Source: Nonomuraea solani (GTDB lineage Bacteria; Actinomycetota; Actinomycetes; Streptosporangiales; Streptosporangiaceae). From it: a DNA stretch of 64,000 bases. Location of the stretch: the NCBI RefSeq assembly GCF_900108335.1, contig NZ_FNVT01000024.1, forward strand, positions 84,631 through 148,630, read 5' to 3'. This document shows, one piece after another, positions 53,112-62,238 of the stretch (the first letter of the stretch is position 1; each line of letters opens with the position of its first letter). The notes under the pieces are model-generated. The model saw nothing but the letters and a program-made list of their open reading frames with translations, did no database searches and was not told the origin of the DNA. Made by a program: the position numbers and the translations under genes.

Positions 53112-53204
53112 GAAACTCCATCTCCGAGGCGTGCTCCGATTGTACGAGCCACCAGGACCGACGCATGGAATGCGGCGATCAACGCTCTGAGATGCCACAT
53201 TGAT

Positions 53205-53290
53205 GGGAACCGTTACCCAATTCGGCTCTTGACGGCTCCTGAGCGAGCGCTTACGTTAACGGCATCCACGGGTGCTTAAATCGTTTTTTA
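53205..53290 (+). promoter_or_regulatory. LacI-regulated promoter of the rhamnosidase gene
   Basis: In order: GGGAACCGTTACCC (53205-53218), 10 bases, TTGACG (53229-53234), a 17-base spacer, TACGTT (53252-53257) within TACGTTAACGGCATC, then TTAAATCGTTTTTT (53276-53289). Element order, spacing and sequence match the importer promoter at 51900-51985, which faces the other way. Confidence 0.75.
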
Positions 53291-53309
53291 TCATTAACGG
53301 GAGCGTGAC

Positions 53310-56300
53310 GTGGTCCGGTCCTTATTAGTCGCGGGACTCACGATGTCCCTCACCCTGAGCCCACTGGTGGCCGCCGGCGGACAATCCGAGGTCGAGGTCG
53401 CCGGCCTGCGGGTGGACGGCAGGCACGATCAGCCCCTCGGCATCGACGATCCCGCCCCCTTGCTGGGGTGGCGCATGGCCCAGACGCGGCAGTGCCGGCG
53501 GGGCGTCTGCCCGGCCGACGCGCAGACCGCGTACCAGATCCAGGTGGCCGAGAGCGAGTCCGGCCTTCAGCGCGGCCGGCTGATCTGGGACTCCGGCAAG
53601 GTGAGCTCCGCCGTCCAGTCGGGCGTCCGTTACGGCGGCCGGCCGCTGGGGTCGCGGCAGAAGGTCGTCTGGCACGTGCGCGTCTGGGACGCGGGCAGGC
53701 AGCCGTCGGACTGGAGCAGGCCGTCCTCCTGGGAGATGGGCCTGCTGCTGCAGAGCGACTGGGGAGCGGCTCGCTGGATCGAGTATCCCGGCCGCATCGA
53801 GGGCCAGCCGATGCCGATCTTCGCCCGCGCGTTCGACCTCGACCGCGGCAAGCGCGTGGCCGGGGCCCGCCTCTATCTCTCCGGCGTCGGTCTGCACCTG
53901 CCGACGCTCAACGGCCGCAGGCTGAGCGACGAGGTGCTCGCCCCCGGCAACTCCAATTACCAGCTCTCCAGCGAATACCGCACCTACGACGTCACCGGCG
54001 CCCTGCGGGCCGGCGCCAACACGCTCGGCGTCCGGCTGGGCAACGGCCCCGCCTACGTACGGCGCAGCGTCACCAACCCGGCCGCCGGCCGTACCGCGCC
54101 CTATTCCTGGTGGCAGAGCCAGCTCAAGGGCAGCGGCGCCCTGACCGCCGACGCCGGACCCGGCGCCACCACCGTGAGCCTGACCAACGTCACCGGCTAC
54201 CACGTCGGCGGCACCATCAACGTCGACACGGGCGACGGCGGCGACAACCTCGAATCCCGTACGATCACCGCGATCGACCCCACCGGGATCACCTTCACCC
54301 CCGGCCTGTCCAAGCCCCACTCCACGGGAGCGGCCGTGACCGGGTCGGGCAACAACATCGCCGCCAGCGACGCCAGCGCCGGCGCCGCGGTCACACCCCG
54401 CCTGATCGCGCGCCTGGAGATCACCTACGCCAACGGCTCGTCCGACGTCATCGTCTCCGACCGCAGTTGGCGTACCGCCCTGGGCCCCCTGGTGACCGAC
54501 GCCTGGTACTCCGGCTCCGACCACGACGCCCGCCGTGAGCAGCCGGGCTGGGACTCCCCCGGCGCCGACCTGTCCCCTGCCGCCCAGCGGCGCGACGGCT
54601 CGGCCATGGCCTGGACCGACGCCGGCATCGCGCCGCCCCCGAACCTGGCCACCAAGCTGGTCGCCCGCACGGCCGAGCCGGTCCGGGCCGTCGAAACGTT
54701 CACCCCCGTCTCGATGACGAACCCCGTCCCCGGGACCTGGCTGTTCGACCTGGGCCAGAACATCACCGGCTGGCCGCGGCTGAACCTCAAAGGCGCGCTA
54801 CCGGCCGGCGTCACCATCCGCATGTCACCCGCCGAGTCTCTCGCCCCCGACGGCACCGTCGACCAGGCGTCCCTGATGGGCGGCGGCGGCAGCCGGGGCC
54901 GCGACCTGTTCAACACCTACACCACCGCCGGCGGCCGTGGCGGCGAGAGCTGGCACCCCGACTTCAACTATTTCGGCATGCAGTGGATCCAGGTCACCGG
55001 CTTGCCGGAGGGCTACACCCCGGCGAAAGACCTGGTCAAGGGCATCCGGTTGCAGGCGGCCACCCCCGCCGCCGGTGAGGTCACCACGTCCAACGCCCGG
55101 ATCAACCGCCTCCACAAGATGGCCCGCTACTCGTTCGCGTCCAACATGATGTCGGTGTTCACCGACTGCCCCGGTCGCGAGAAACTGTCCTACCCGGCCG
55201 ACTACACGATGCCCATGGGCGCCATCCACCGCGACTACGAGCTGGGCGCCTACCTGAAGACCACGATGCGGCACCTCGTCGAGGGCCAGTCGGTCGCCGA
55301 CACCCCGATGCGCGGGAACGTGGCGCTGAAGACCCCCGTCTACGACTGGGGCTACAGCGGGCGCTTCGGGGATGAGATCAACTGGGGCAACGCCATCATC
55401 CTGGTCCCGGCCATGCTGTATGAGCTGTACGGCGACACCGAGACGATGACCCGCCACTACGACCGGATGGTCGACTTCGCCGACTACATCCAGCGCCAGA
55501 AGGCGGGCACCGGCGAGAACGCGCACATCGTCGACGCGGCCCTGGCCGACTGGGTGGCCGCCGACCAGACCTCGGGCCGGATCACCGGCACCTGGGGCTA
55601 CCACACCATGATCACCAAGCTGGCCATGATGGCCGAGCTGACCGGCCACGCCGACGACGCCACCCGCTACCGGGCCCTGGCCGCCGACATCAAGGCCGCC
55701 TTCAACGCCCACTTCTACAACCGGCAGCTCCGCCGCTACACCACCGACGGCGACGCCGGGACCGCCGGCGCGACCCAGACGGCCCAGGCGCTCGCGCTGG
55801 ACGCCGGTCTCGTCCCGGACGGCGAACGCCAGGCGGTGCTCGACGCGCTCGTCGAACTCGTCTACGCCTTCCACCCCAACGGCGACGGCCCGCACTTCAG
55901 CGGCGGGACCATCGGCATGGCGCCGACGGTCCGGGCCCTGGCCGGCGGCGGCAGGGACGACGTGCTGTGGGAGCTGCTGCAGGAGAACGACCAGCCGAGC
56001 TACGGCTTCTTCATGGAGTCCACCACCGCCAACCCGGGCGGCATGACCACCATGGGCGAGCGCTGGAGCCGGGGCGACTCCAAGAACCACATGATCCTCG
56101 CCCAGATCGAGGAATGGTTCCACACCGGCCTGGCCGGCATCCGCGAGGCCGCCGGCTCGACCGCCTACCGCAGGCTCGTCATCCATCCCCAACCGGTCGG
56201 CGACCTCACCTTCGTCAAGGGCGCCTACCAGACGCCCCACGGCACGGTCCGATCGGAGTGGACCAAGACGGAACGCCGGTTCAGGCTGACGGTCGACGTG

Positions 56301-56453
56301 CCCCCGAACACCACCGCCGAGGTGTGGGTGCCGGCCAAGGACCGGCGCCTCGTCACGGCGCCGGACCGGGCCACGTTCCTGCGGATGGACGGCGACCGCG
56401 CCGTCTACCGGGTCGCCTCCGGCTCGTTCGCCTTCGTGGCGGCGACCGGCTGA
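53310..56453 (+). CDS. Secreted GH78 alpha-L-rhamnosidase
   Basis: A 1047-residue enzyme with an N-terminal Sec signal peptide (about 1-22). It has the GH78 plan: beta domains (about 25-180), the Bac_rhamnosid_N region (180-420, including a short insert near 270-365), a concanavalin-like region (450-580) and an (alpha/alpha)6 barrel from about 600. Catalytic residues lie in FTDCPGREKLSYPADY (Asp619, Glu624), and a C-terminal beta domain follows. It releases rhamnose from plant glycosides outside the cell. The GTG start follows GGGAG. Codons 5 and 6 are both TTA. Its end overlaps the convergent hydrolase gene by 49 bases. Confidence 0.94.
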   Translation: MVRSLLVAGLTMSLTLSPLVAAGGQSEVEVAGLRVDGRHDQPLGIDDPAPLLGWRMAQTRQCRRGVCPADAQTAYQIQVAESESGLQRGRLIWDSGKVSSAVQSGVRYGGRPLGSRQKVVWHVRVWDAGRQPSDWSRPSSWEMGLLLQSDWGAARWIEYPGRIEGQPMPIFARAFDLDRGKRVAGARLYLSGVGLHLPTLNGRRLSDEVLAPGNSNYQLSSEYRTYDVTGALRAGANTLGVRLGNGPAYVRRSVTNPAAGRTAPYSWWQSQLKGSGALTADAGPGATTVSLTNVTGYHVGGTINVDTGDGGDNLESRTITAIDPTGITFTPGLSKPHSTGAAVTGSGNNIAASDASAGAAVTPRLIARLEITYANGSSDVIVSDRSWRTALGPLVTDAWYSGSDHDARREQPGWDSPGADLSPAAQRRDGSAMAWTDAGIAPPPNLATKLVARTAEPVRAVETFTPVSMTNPVPGTWLFDLGQNITGWPRLNLKGALPAGVTIRMSPAESLAPDGTVDQASLMGGGGSRGRDLFNTYTTAGGRGGESWHPDFNYFGMQWIQVTGLPEGYTPAKDLVKGIRLQAATPAAGEVTTSNARINRLHKMARYSFASNMMSVFTDCPGREKLSYPADYTMPMGAIHRDYELGAYLKTTMRHLVEGQSVADTPMRGNVALKTPVYDWGYSGRFGDEINWGNAIILVPAMLYELYGDTETMTRHYDRMVDFADYIQRQKAGTGENAHIVDAALADWVAADQTSGRITGTWGYHTMITKLAMMAELTGHADDATRYRALAADIKAAFNAHFYNRQLRRYTTDGDAGTAGATQTAQALALDAGLVPDGERQAVLDALVELVYAFHPNGDGPHFSGGTIGMAPTVRALAGGGRDDVLWELLQENDQPSYGFFMESTTANPGGMTTMGERWSRGDSKNHMILAQIEEWFHTGLAGIREAAGSTAYRRLVIHPQPVGDLTFVKGAYQTPHGTVRSEWTKTERRFRLTVDVPPNTTAEVWVPAKDRRLVTAPDRATFLRMDGDRAVYRVASGSFAFVAATG

Positions 56454-57310
56454 TCTTCGAGGAACGCCAGAAGGGCCGTGGCCAGCTCTTCTGGCGCTTC
56501 CTCGGCCATGTGGTGCCCACTGTCGATCGACCCGCCGCGTACGTCCTCCGCCCATGACCGCCACACCGCCACCGGGTCCCCGTACAGGTCCTCCATGTCG
56601 TCCTTCACCGACCACAGAACCAGCGTCGGACAGGTGATGAGCCGGCCCGCCGCCCGGTCGGCGTCGTCGGCCGCGCGGTCCACGCCCAGGCCGGCGCGGT
56701 AGTCCTCGCACATGGCGTGGACCGTGCGCGGGTCGTGGATCGCGCGGCGGAAGTCCTCGTACGCCTCCGCGCCCATCTGCTCGGGCCCGCCTCCGTACCA
56801 GGCGTCGGGGTCGGCGTTGATCACGCGCTCGGCGGGCTTGGCGGTCTGGCCGAGGAAGAACCAGTGCCACCACCGGGCCGCGAACGTGGCGTCGGCGCGG
56901 GCCAGCGCCTCGCCGATGGGGATGCCGTCCATCACGACCAGGCGCGTCACGGCGTCGGGGTGGTCGGCGGTGAGGCGGTGGGCGACGTACGAGCCGCGGT
57001 CGTGGCCCGCGACGGCGAAGCGGTCGTGGCCGAGGGTCCGCATGAGGGCGACCAGGTCTCTGGCGGTGGTGCGCTTGGAGTAGGGCTCGTGGCCGGGGGT
57101 GGTGGGCGGTTTGCCGGAGCGCCCATACCCCCGCAGGTCCGGACATATCACGGTGTGGTGGGGCGCGAGGAGCGGCGCCACCCGATGCCAGGTCGCGTGC
57201 GTGCGGGGGTGGCCGTGCAGGAGCAGGAGCGGGCTGCCCGAGCCGCCGTACCGGACGAACAGCTCGGTCTCACCAACATCGATCATCTCGGTCGCGAAGT
57301 CGTCGAACAT
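56405..57310 (-). CDS. Haloacetate-dehalogenase/epoxide-hydrolase-like hydrolase
   Basis: A 301-residue alpha/beta hydrolase with an aspartate nucleophile: Asp104 in AVAGHDRGSYVAHRL, Asp128 in VVMDGIP and a His in DSGHHMAEEAPEEL. LHGHPRTHATW, PDLRGYGRSGKP and WWHWFFLGQ (His149, Trp150) resemble fluoroacetate dehalogenases. However, the second carboxylate-binding Arg of DRGxR is Tyr108 here, so a different haloacid, an epoxide or an ester is possible. It overlaps the rhamnosidase 3' end but is not co-transcribed with it. Confidence 0.85.
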   Translation of the reverse strand: MFDDFATEMIDVGETELFVRYGGSGSPLLLLHGHPRTHATWHRVAPLLAPHHTVICPDLRGYGRSGKPPTTPGHEPYSKRTTARDLVALMRTLGHDRFAVAGHDRGSYVAHRLTADHPDAVTRLVVMDGIPIGEALARADATFAARWWHWFFLGQTAKPAERVINADPDAWYGGGPEQMGAEAYEDFRRAIHDPRTVHAMCEDYRAGLGVDRAADDADRAAGRLITCPTLVLWSVKDDMEDLYGDPVAVWRSWAEDVRGGSIDSGHHMAEEAPEELATALLAFLEDQPVAATKANEPEATR

Positions 57311-57387
57311 CCGCGCCCCCTACCCAGATCCCACCGCCCTTCGTCACGACGGATATCGTCTACTAATCCGGATAGTTGAAAGGGAGA

Positions 57388-58356
57388 ATGGTGGACGACC
57401 TGGAGGACGACGGCGTCGCGCAGGCCCTCTATGTACGCATGCGCGACCACGGCGAATCGCTGCCCGAGGCGTCCCACGGTCTCCGGTTGGCCGCTGGGGA
57501 GATCGAGCAGGCCCGCGACCAGCTCGTCCGGCTCAACCTGCTGGACCCCGACACGCAGGCCGCCGTCAGCGTGGCCGCCGCGCTCACCCGTACCCTCCAA
57601 AGGAGCCATCGCGCGCTCGATCACCTGGTCGAGCAGCACGTCAGGACGGCGGCGCTGGCCCGGGGCTACCTCGACCTGCCCCAGCGGCCGGGCGGCGACG
57701 CGCGCATCGAGTTCATCCCCCGCGCCGACCACGCGCGCCTGAGCCAGCGCATCGGCGAGTTGGCCGAGCTGAGCAGGAACGAGATCCTCAGCCTGCAGCC
57801 GCCGGCCGACTGGACGCGCGAAGGGCTGGAGACGGGCTTCGCGCGTACCAAGGGGTTCATGGGTCACGGAGGGCGGGTGCGGAGCCTGTACGCGCAGATC
57901 TCACTGGCCGACCCGCTGATCCGCGAGTTCATGGGCCGCTGGCGGGAGCTGGGCGTCGAGGTGCGGGTCGCACCGGTGATCCCCACGCGGCTGCTGGTCT
58001 ATGACCGGCGTACCGCTATCGTGCAGGCCGACCCGGCGGACCTGGGCGCCGGCGCGGTGCTGATCAGCGGGGCGAGCGTGGTGCGGTCGATCGCGGCGAT
58101 CTACGACTACTGCTGGATGACGGCCTCGGAGCCGGAGGACGTGCCGGGTTCGCCGGACGGCTCGGCACTCACCGACCAGCAGCGCGCCGTCCTGCGCCTG
58201 CTCGCCACCGGCGCCAAGGACTCGGCGATCGCCCGCGGCCTGGGCGTGTCGACGCGTACGGTCACCCGCCTGGTGAGCGAACTGACGGCGGCCCTGGGCG
58301 CGAGCAGCCGCTTCCAGGCGGGCGTGCGCGCGGCCCGGCTCGGCTGGCTCGACTGA
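57388..58356 (+). CDS. LuxR-type regulator with N-terminal TrmB/PLD-like region
   Basis: A 322-residue protein. Residues 1-60 resemble a winged helix (LPEASHGLRLAAGEIEQARDQLVRLNLLD), about 95-245 a PLD-like sensing region found in actinobacterial LuxR-type regulators, and about 258-322 is a LuxR helix-turn-helix (LTDQQRAVLRLLATGAKDSAIARGLGVSTRTV). GGGAG is very close to the ATG; a GTG three bases later fits the spacing better. It is convergent with the STAND gene. Its target is unknown. Confidence 0.85.
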   Translation: MVDDLEDDGVAQALYVRMRDHGESLPEASHGLRLAAGEIEQARDQLVRLNLLDPDTQAAVSVAAALTRTLQRSHRALDHLVEQHVRTAALARGYLDLPQRPGGDARIEFIPRADHARLSQRIGELAELSRNEILSLQPPADWTREGLETGFARTKGFMGHGGRVRSLYAQISLADPLIREFMGRWRELGVEVRVAPVIPTRLLVYDRRTAIVQADPADLGAGAVLISGASVVRSIAAIYDYCWMTASEPEDVPGSPDGSALTDQQRAVLRLLATGAKDSAIARGLGVSTRTVTRLVSELTAALGASSRFQAGVRAARLGWLD

Positions 58357-58384
58357 GACAATGGTCGCCGGATACCCGCGAGGC

Positions 58385-61300
58385 TCATGATCCGCATGGC
58401 GGGGCGTACGGGATGTCGGTGCCGACGTGTTCCCGCCAGGCTTGCGGGGTGAACGTGGTGAGGGTGCAGACGCGCTGGATGGCCGGCGCGACGTCCAGGT
58501 TCCACAGCCAGAGGCCGCGATCCGTGCTGCCGCTGGCCAGGGTGCGGCCGTCCGGGCTGAACCGTACCGACAGGACGTTGTCGGTGTGGCCGGTGAGAGG
58601 GCGGCCCCGCGGGCTCGGTCGCCCGGTCGTGTCCCACAGCCGCAGCGCGCCGTCGGCGCCCGAGCTGATCAAGGTCTTCCCGTCCGGGCTGAACTCCAGC
58701 GCGTAGACGGCGCCGGGGTGGCCGGTCACGGGGCGGCCGCGCGGGGCTGGGTGGTCGGGGTCGGTCACGTCCCAGGTGCGCAGTTGCCGGTCCTCGCCCG
58801 CGCTGGCCAGGGTCTTCCCGTCCGGGCTGAACCGCACCGCGCGAATGGTCCCGGTGTGGCCGGTCAACGGGCGGCCGCGGGGGACGGGGTGATCGGGGTC
58901 GGTCACGTCCCACAGCCGCACCTCCTGGTTCGCGCCCGCGCTGGCCAGGGTGTTCCCGTCCGGGCTGAACGCCATCGCGTACAGGAAGCCGGGGTGGCCG
59001 GTGAGGGGGCGGCCTCGCAGCCTCGCGTGCGCGGGGTCGGTCACGTCCCACAGGCGCAGCCGGGGATCTTCGCCCCCGCTGGCCAGGGTCCTGCCGTCCG
59101 GGCTGAACGCCACCGCGCGGACGCTGCCGGCGTGGCCGGTGAGGGGACGGCCGGGCCGGCCGCTCACGTCCCACAACCGCACCGACCGGTCGCCGCCGCT
59201 CGCGAGAATCCTGCCCTTCGGGCTGAACGCCACCGCGTACACGAGGCCGGTGTGCCCGGTCAGCGGAGGGCCGCGCGGGGTGAGCCGGCCGCTCACGTCC
59301 CAGAGCCGCACCGACCGGTCGCCGCCGCTGGCCAGGATTTTGCCGTCCGGGCTGTACGCCACCGAGGTGACGCCGCCGTTGTGGGCGGACTGCTGAGCGG
59401 CGGGAAGGCGCCAAAGAAGGATGGAGCGGTCATCGCTGGCGCTGGCCAGGGTCGTGCCGTCGGGGCTGAACGCCAGACCCCAGACGTTGTCGTGGTGGCC
59501 GGTGAGGCGGGGCCCGCGCGGAACGGGCCAGTGGAGGGCGGCCAGGTCCCACAGCCGCACCGACTGGTCGTCGCCGCTGCCGGCCAGCGTCTTGCCGTCC
59601 GGGCTGAACGCCACCGCGCGGACGCTACTGGTGTGACCCATGAGAGGGTACGCGCGGGGGCGGGCGTGAGCCGGGTCGGTCACGTCCCACAGCCGGATCG
59701 ATCGGTCGTCGCCGCCGCTGGCCAAGGTCTTGCCGTCCGGGCTGAACGCCACCGTGTAGACGGTGCCGACATGGTTGATCGGATCGTGTGCGTACGGGGT
59801 GGGATGGCCGGGATCGGCGACGTTCCACAGCCGCACCCGTCCGTCGCTGCCCGCGCCGGCCAGCGTCTTCCCGCCGAACGCCAGCGCGGTGACGAGGCCG
59901 GCGATGGGGCGGCCCCGGCGCGTGGGCCGGTCGGGATCGGTCACGTCCCACAGCCGCACGTGCCCGTCCTGTCCCGCGCTGGCCAGCGTTCTGCCGTCCT
60001 GGCTGTACGCCACCGCGTTGACGTCACCGTCGTGGGCCATGAGCGGGCGGCCACGGGGTGTCGGCCGGTCGGGGTCGGTCACGTCCCACAGCCGCACCCG
60101 CCCGTCCCGGCCCGCGCCGGCCAGCGTTTCACCGTCCGGGCTGTAGGCCACCGCGAAGAGACCGTCGGTGTGGCCGGCGCGACCGCGCGGACCGGGCCGG
60201 TCGGGATCGGTCACGTTCCACAGCCGTATCTGCCCGTCGCTGCTCGCGCTGGCCAGCGTTGTGCCGTCAGGGCTGAACGCCACCTGGTTGACGTCGTCGG
60301 TGTGGCCCTTCAGGGACACGGGCAGCGGGGTGTTCTGCGTGCTGAGCAGGCGGGTGTAGGTCTCGTCGGGCGACTGGCCCGCCGGGCGTTCGCGGTGGGC
60401 CAGCAGGGCGAGCTGGGCGGCCAGGGCCGTGTCGGTGCCGGCCGTACGGTCGGATTCGGACAGGATGCGCTGGTAGCGGGCGGTGTCCCGCTGGTGCAGC
60501 GCCTCGCCGCGCTGGGCGAAGGCGAACACGGCGGCGGTGATGGCGGCCACGGTGAGCAGGGCCGAGACCGCGACGACGATGGCCCGCAGGCGCTGGGCGC
60601 GCCGCCGTATCCCGATCGAGGCGGACAGGAAGTCTCGCGCGGTGGGGCTCATGTCGCCGGTCCCGCCGGTGTCGGCCCACGTGCGGGCGGCCTCCAGACG
60701 GCCGCCCCGGTAGAGGAGCGACGGGTCGCGCCCTGCGCGGTGCCAGGCGGCGGCCGTGTCCTCCAGGTCCTGGTGCAGCAGGGTGCCGGCCCGGTCGTCG
60801 TCGAGCCAGCCGCGCAGTCGTGGCCAGCCGCGCAGCAGCGCCTCGTGGGTGATCTCGACCGTACCGGCGGCCTGGGTGAGCAGCCTGGCCTCGGTGAACG
60901 CGTCGAGCGCGGCGGAGTCGACGCCCGCCAGCTCGGCGCGGGACAGCCGGCGGCGGGCGTCCTCGGCGCGGTCGCCGATCTTGATCAGACGCAGGAACAT
61001 CGGCCGCACCGCCTGCCGGGCCGCCGGAGCCAGGGCGGTATAGGCGTGTTCGGCGGTGTTGGCGATGGCGCTGTGGATGGTGCCGGTGTCGTGGTAGCCC
61101 CGCACGGTCAAGGTCGCGCCGTGGCGCTGCTGCCAGGTGGTACGCAGTGCGTGCGCGAGCAGCGGCAGCCGGCCCACCTCGTACGCGTCCACGCCGGGGG
61201 TGACGCCCAGGTCGCGCAGGAGCAGCTCGACCAGGCCGGGCTCGATGTCCAGCCCGGCCTGGTCGGCAGGGTAGAGGATCGCCTCGCGGAGCTGGTGCGG

Positions 61301-62041
61301 GGTCATCGCGCCGAGCAGCAGGTGCCGGTCCTGCAGCGCGGCCCGCAGCGGGGCGTACGCGGCGCAGGCGGCGTAGAAGTCGGCCCGCAGCCCGGCCACC
61401 ACCAGCGCCGCCGGCCCCTCGGTGCCCGGCGCCGCCAGGTATGCCAGGGCCCGGATGAACGCCCCGCGCCGCGACTCGTCGGGGCAGAGCGTGAAGACCT
61501 CCTCCAGTTGATCGACGACCACCACGGCCTCTCGCCCTGACAGCAGCGTGACGGCGTGCTGGGGCGTCGTGGCCAGTGTCGCGGCCACCTCGTCCGGCCG
61601 CTCACCCGAACGGGAGCAGAGCCGGGCGGCCAGCGCGCCCAACGGATCGGCCGTGGGGGTCAGGACCAGGAGGGGCCAGGCGGCCGAACCGGGCAGCGCG
61701 CCACCGGCCAGACGGGGCAGCAGGCCGGCCCGCAGGAGGGAGGACTTACCCGCGCCGGACGGGGCCACCACCAGTTGCAGGCCCCCTCGGCGCGAACGAT
61801 CGTCGAGCCGGGCGAGCAGGTCGGCGACCGCCTCGTCGCGGCCGAAGAACCAGTGGGCCTGGTCCGGCCCGAACGCGGCCAATCCCGGGTAGGGACACTC
61901 CTGGCCGTGCGCGGCGGACACTGCGCGACGGCGCGCGCGGGTGCCGTCGGTGTAGTGGACATGCTGGTCGCGGCCCGCCTGGTTGATGGTGGCCTCGCCC
62001 GAGGCGTGCGCCTCCAGGTGGATGTCGTCGCCACGGCTCAT
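58385..62041 (-). CDS. STAND NTPase (nSTAND1) with membrane helix and 14 WD40 repeats
   Basis: A 1218-residue signalling ATPase. A short N-terminal segment (1-45) holds the Gly/Gln motif GEATINQAGRDQHVHY. The NTPase domain begins CPYPGLAAFGPDQAHWFFGRDE, with Walker A APSGAGKS (93-100) and Walker B VVVVDQLEE (173-181), then winged-helix and helical regions to about 475, a membrane helix (485-509), a coiled segment and 14 WD40 blades from about 575, enough for two seven-bladed propellers. Blade 4 is degenerate. Such proteins act as switches in signalling or biological conflict. No toxin or protease domain is fused, so an effector, if any, is in trans. No clear ribosome site precedes the ATG. 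Confidence 0.9.
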   Translation of the reverse strand: MSRGDDIHLEAHASGEATINQAGRDQHVHYTDGTRARRRAVSAAHGQECPYPGLAAFGPDQAHWFFGRDEAVADLLARLDDRSRRGGLQLVVAPSGAGKSSLLRAGLLPRLAGGALPGSAAWPLLVLTPTADPLGALAARLCSRSGERPDEVAATLATTPQHAVTLLSGREAVVVVDQLEEVFTLCPDESRRGAFIRALAYLAAPGTEGPAALVVAGLRADFYAACAAYAPLRAALQDRHLLLGAMTPHQLREAILYPADQAGLDIEPGLVELLLRDLGVTPGVDAYEVGRLPLLAHALRTTWQQRHGATLTVRGYHDTGTIHSAIANTAEHAYTALAPAARQAVRPMFLRLIKIGDRAEDARRRLSRAELAGVDSAALDAFTEARLLTQAAGTVEITHEALLRGWPRLRGWLDDDRAGTLLHQDLEDTAAAWHRAGRDPSLLYRGGRLEAARTWADTGGTGDMSPTARDFLSASIGIRRRAQRLRAIVVAVSALLTVAAITAAVFAFAQRGEALHQRDTARYQRILSESDRTAGTDTALAAQLALLAHRERPAGQSPDETYTRLLSTQNTPLPVSLKGHTDDVNQVAFSPDGTTLASASSDGQIRLWNVTDPDRPGPRGRAGHTDGLFAVAYSPDGETLAGAGRDGRVRLWDVTDPDRPTPRGRPLMAHDGDVNAVAYSQDGRTLASAGQDGHVRLWDVTDPDRPTRRGRPIAGLVTALAFGGKTLAGAGSDGRVRLWNVADPGHPTPYAHDPINHVGTVYTVAFSPDGKTLASGGDDRSIRLWDVTDPAHARPRAYPLMGHTSSVRAVAFSPDGKTLAGSGDDQSVRLWDLAALHWPVPRGPRLTGHHDNVWGLAFSPDGTTLASASDDRSILLWRLPAAQQSAHNGGVTSVAYSPDGKILASGGDRSVRLWDVSGRLTPRGPPLTGHTGLVYAVAFSPKGRILASGGDRSVRLWDVSGRPGRPLTGHAGSVRAVAFSPDGRTLASGGEDPRLRLWDVTDPAHARLRGRPLTGHPGFLYAMAFSPDGNTLASAGANQEVRLWDVTDPDHPVPRGRPLTGHTGTIRAVRFSPDGKTLASAGEDRQLRTWDVTDPDHPAPRGRPVTGHPGAVYALEFSPDGKTLISSGADGALRLWDTTGRPSPRGRPLTGHTDNVLSVRFSPDGRTLASGSTDRGLWLWNLDVAPAIQRVCTLTTFTPQAWREHVGTDIPYAPPCGS
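58440..60320 (-). repeat. DNA repeats encoding the WD40 blades
   Basis: Fourteen units of about 115-140 bases encode WD40 blades with the recurring FSPDGKTLAS and RLWDVTDP. Units 8 and 9 (about 59150-59370) are nearly alike and both lack the long inter-blade linker, pointing to recent duplication. The similarity is at DNA level as well, so unequal recombination between blades is plausible. Confidence 0.85.
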
Positions 62042-62192
62042 CCGAGGGTCTCGCCCGCCACCATCAGCGCCTCCAGCTCCGCCGATTCCTCTCCGTGACC
62101 ATACGGCTACCGCATGGGCGCGGCAAGTGTTCCCTGAAGCGACGGCCGACCACGTTTCTCAGCGGCCGCGATCCGCCACCCATGCAAAAACC

Positions 62193-62209
62193 ATACCCCC
62201 CTATGGTAT
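62193..62209. promoter_or_regulatory. CsoR-type operator before the Fsr-like MFS gene
   Basis: ATACCCCCCTATGGTAT, of the form ATACC-N7-GGTAT, lies 30 bases upstream of the MFS start. C-tract sites with these arms are typical for CsoR/CstR/FrmR (DUF156) repressors. Two more copies occur in front of the next gene. Confidence 0.7.
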
Positions 62210-62238
62210 CCATGACAATCGACACCAAGGAGACCGAC

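Noticed and set aside
56405..57310. True fluoroacetate dehalogenase
   Set aside because: One of the two carboxylate-binding arginines is replaced by Tyr108, so the specific name is not supported.
58440..60320. Repetitive DNA that could be taken for a CRISPR or satellite array
   Set aside because: Units are long, diverged and encode WD40 blades in one continuous frame; there are no short identical repeats with unique spacers.
58427..61540. Long plus-strand frame with periodic sequence opposite the STAND gene
   Set aside because: The periodicity only mirrors the WD40 repeats of the real gene; the translation matches no family.
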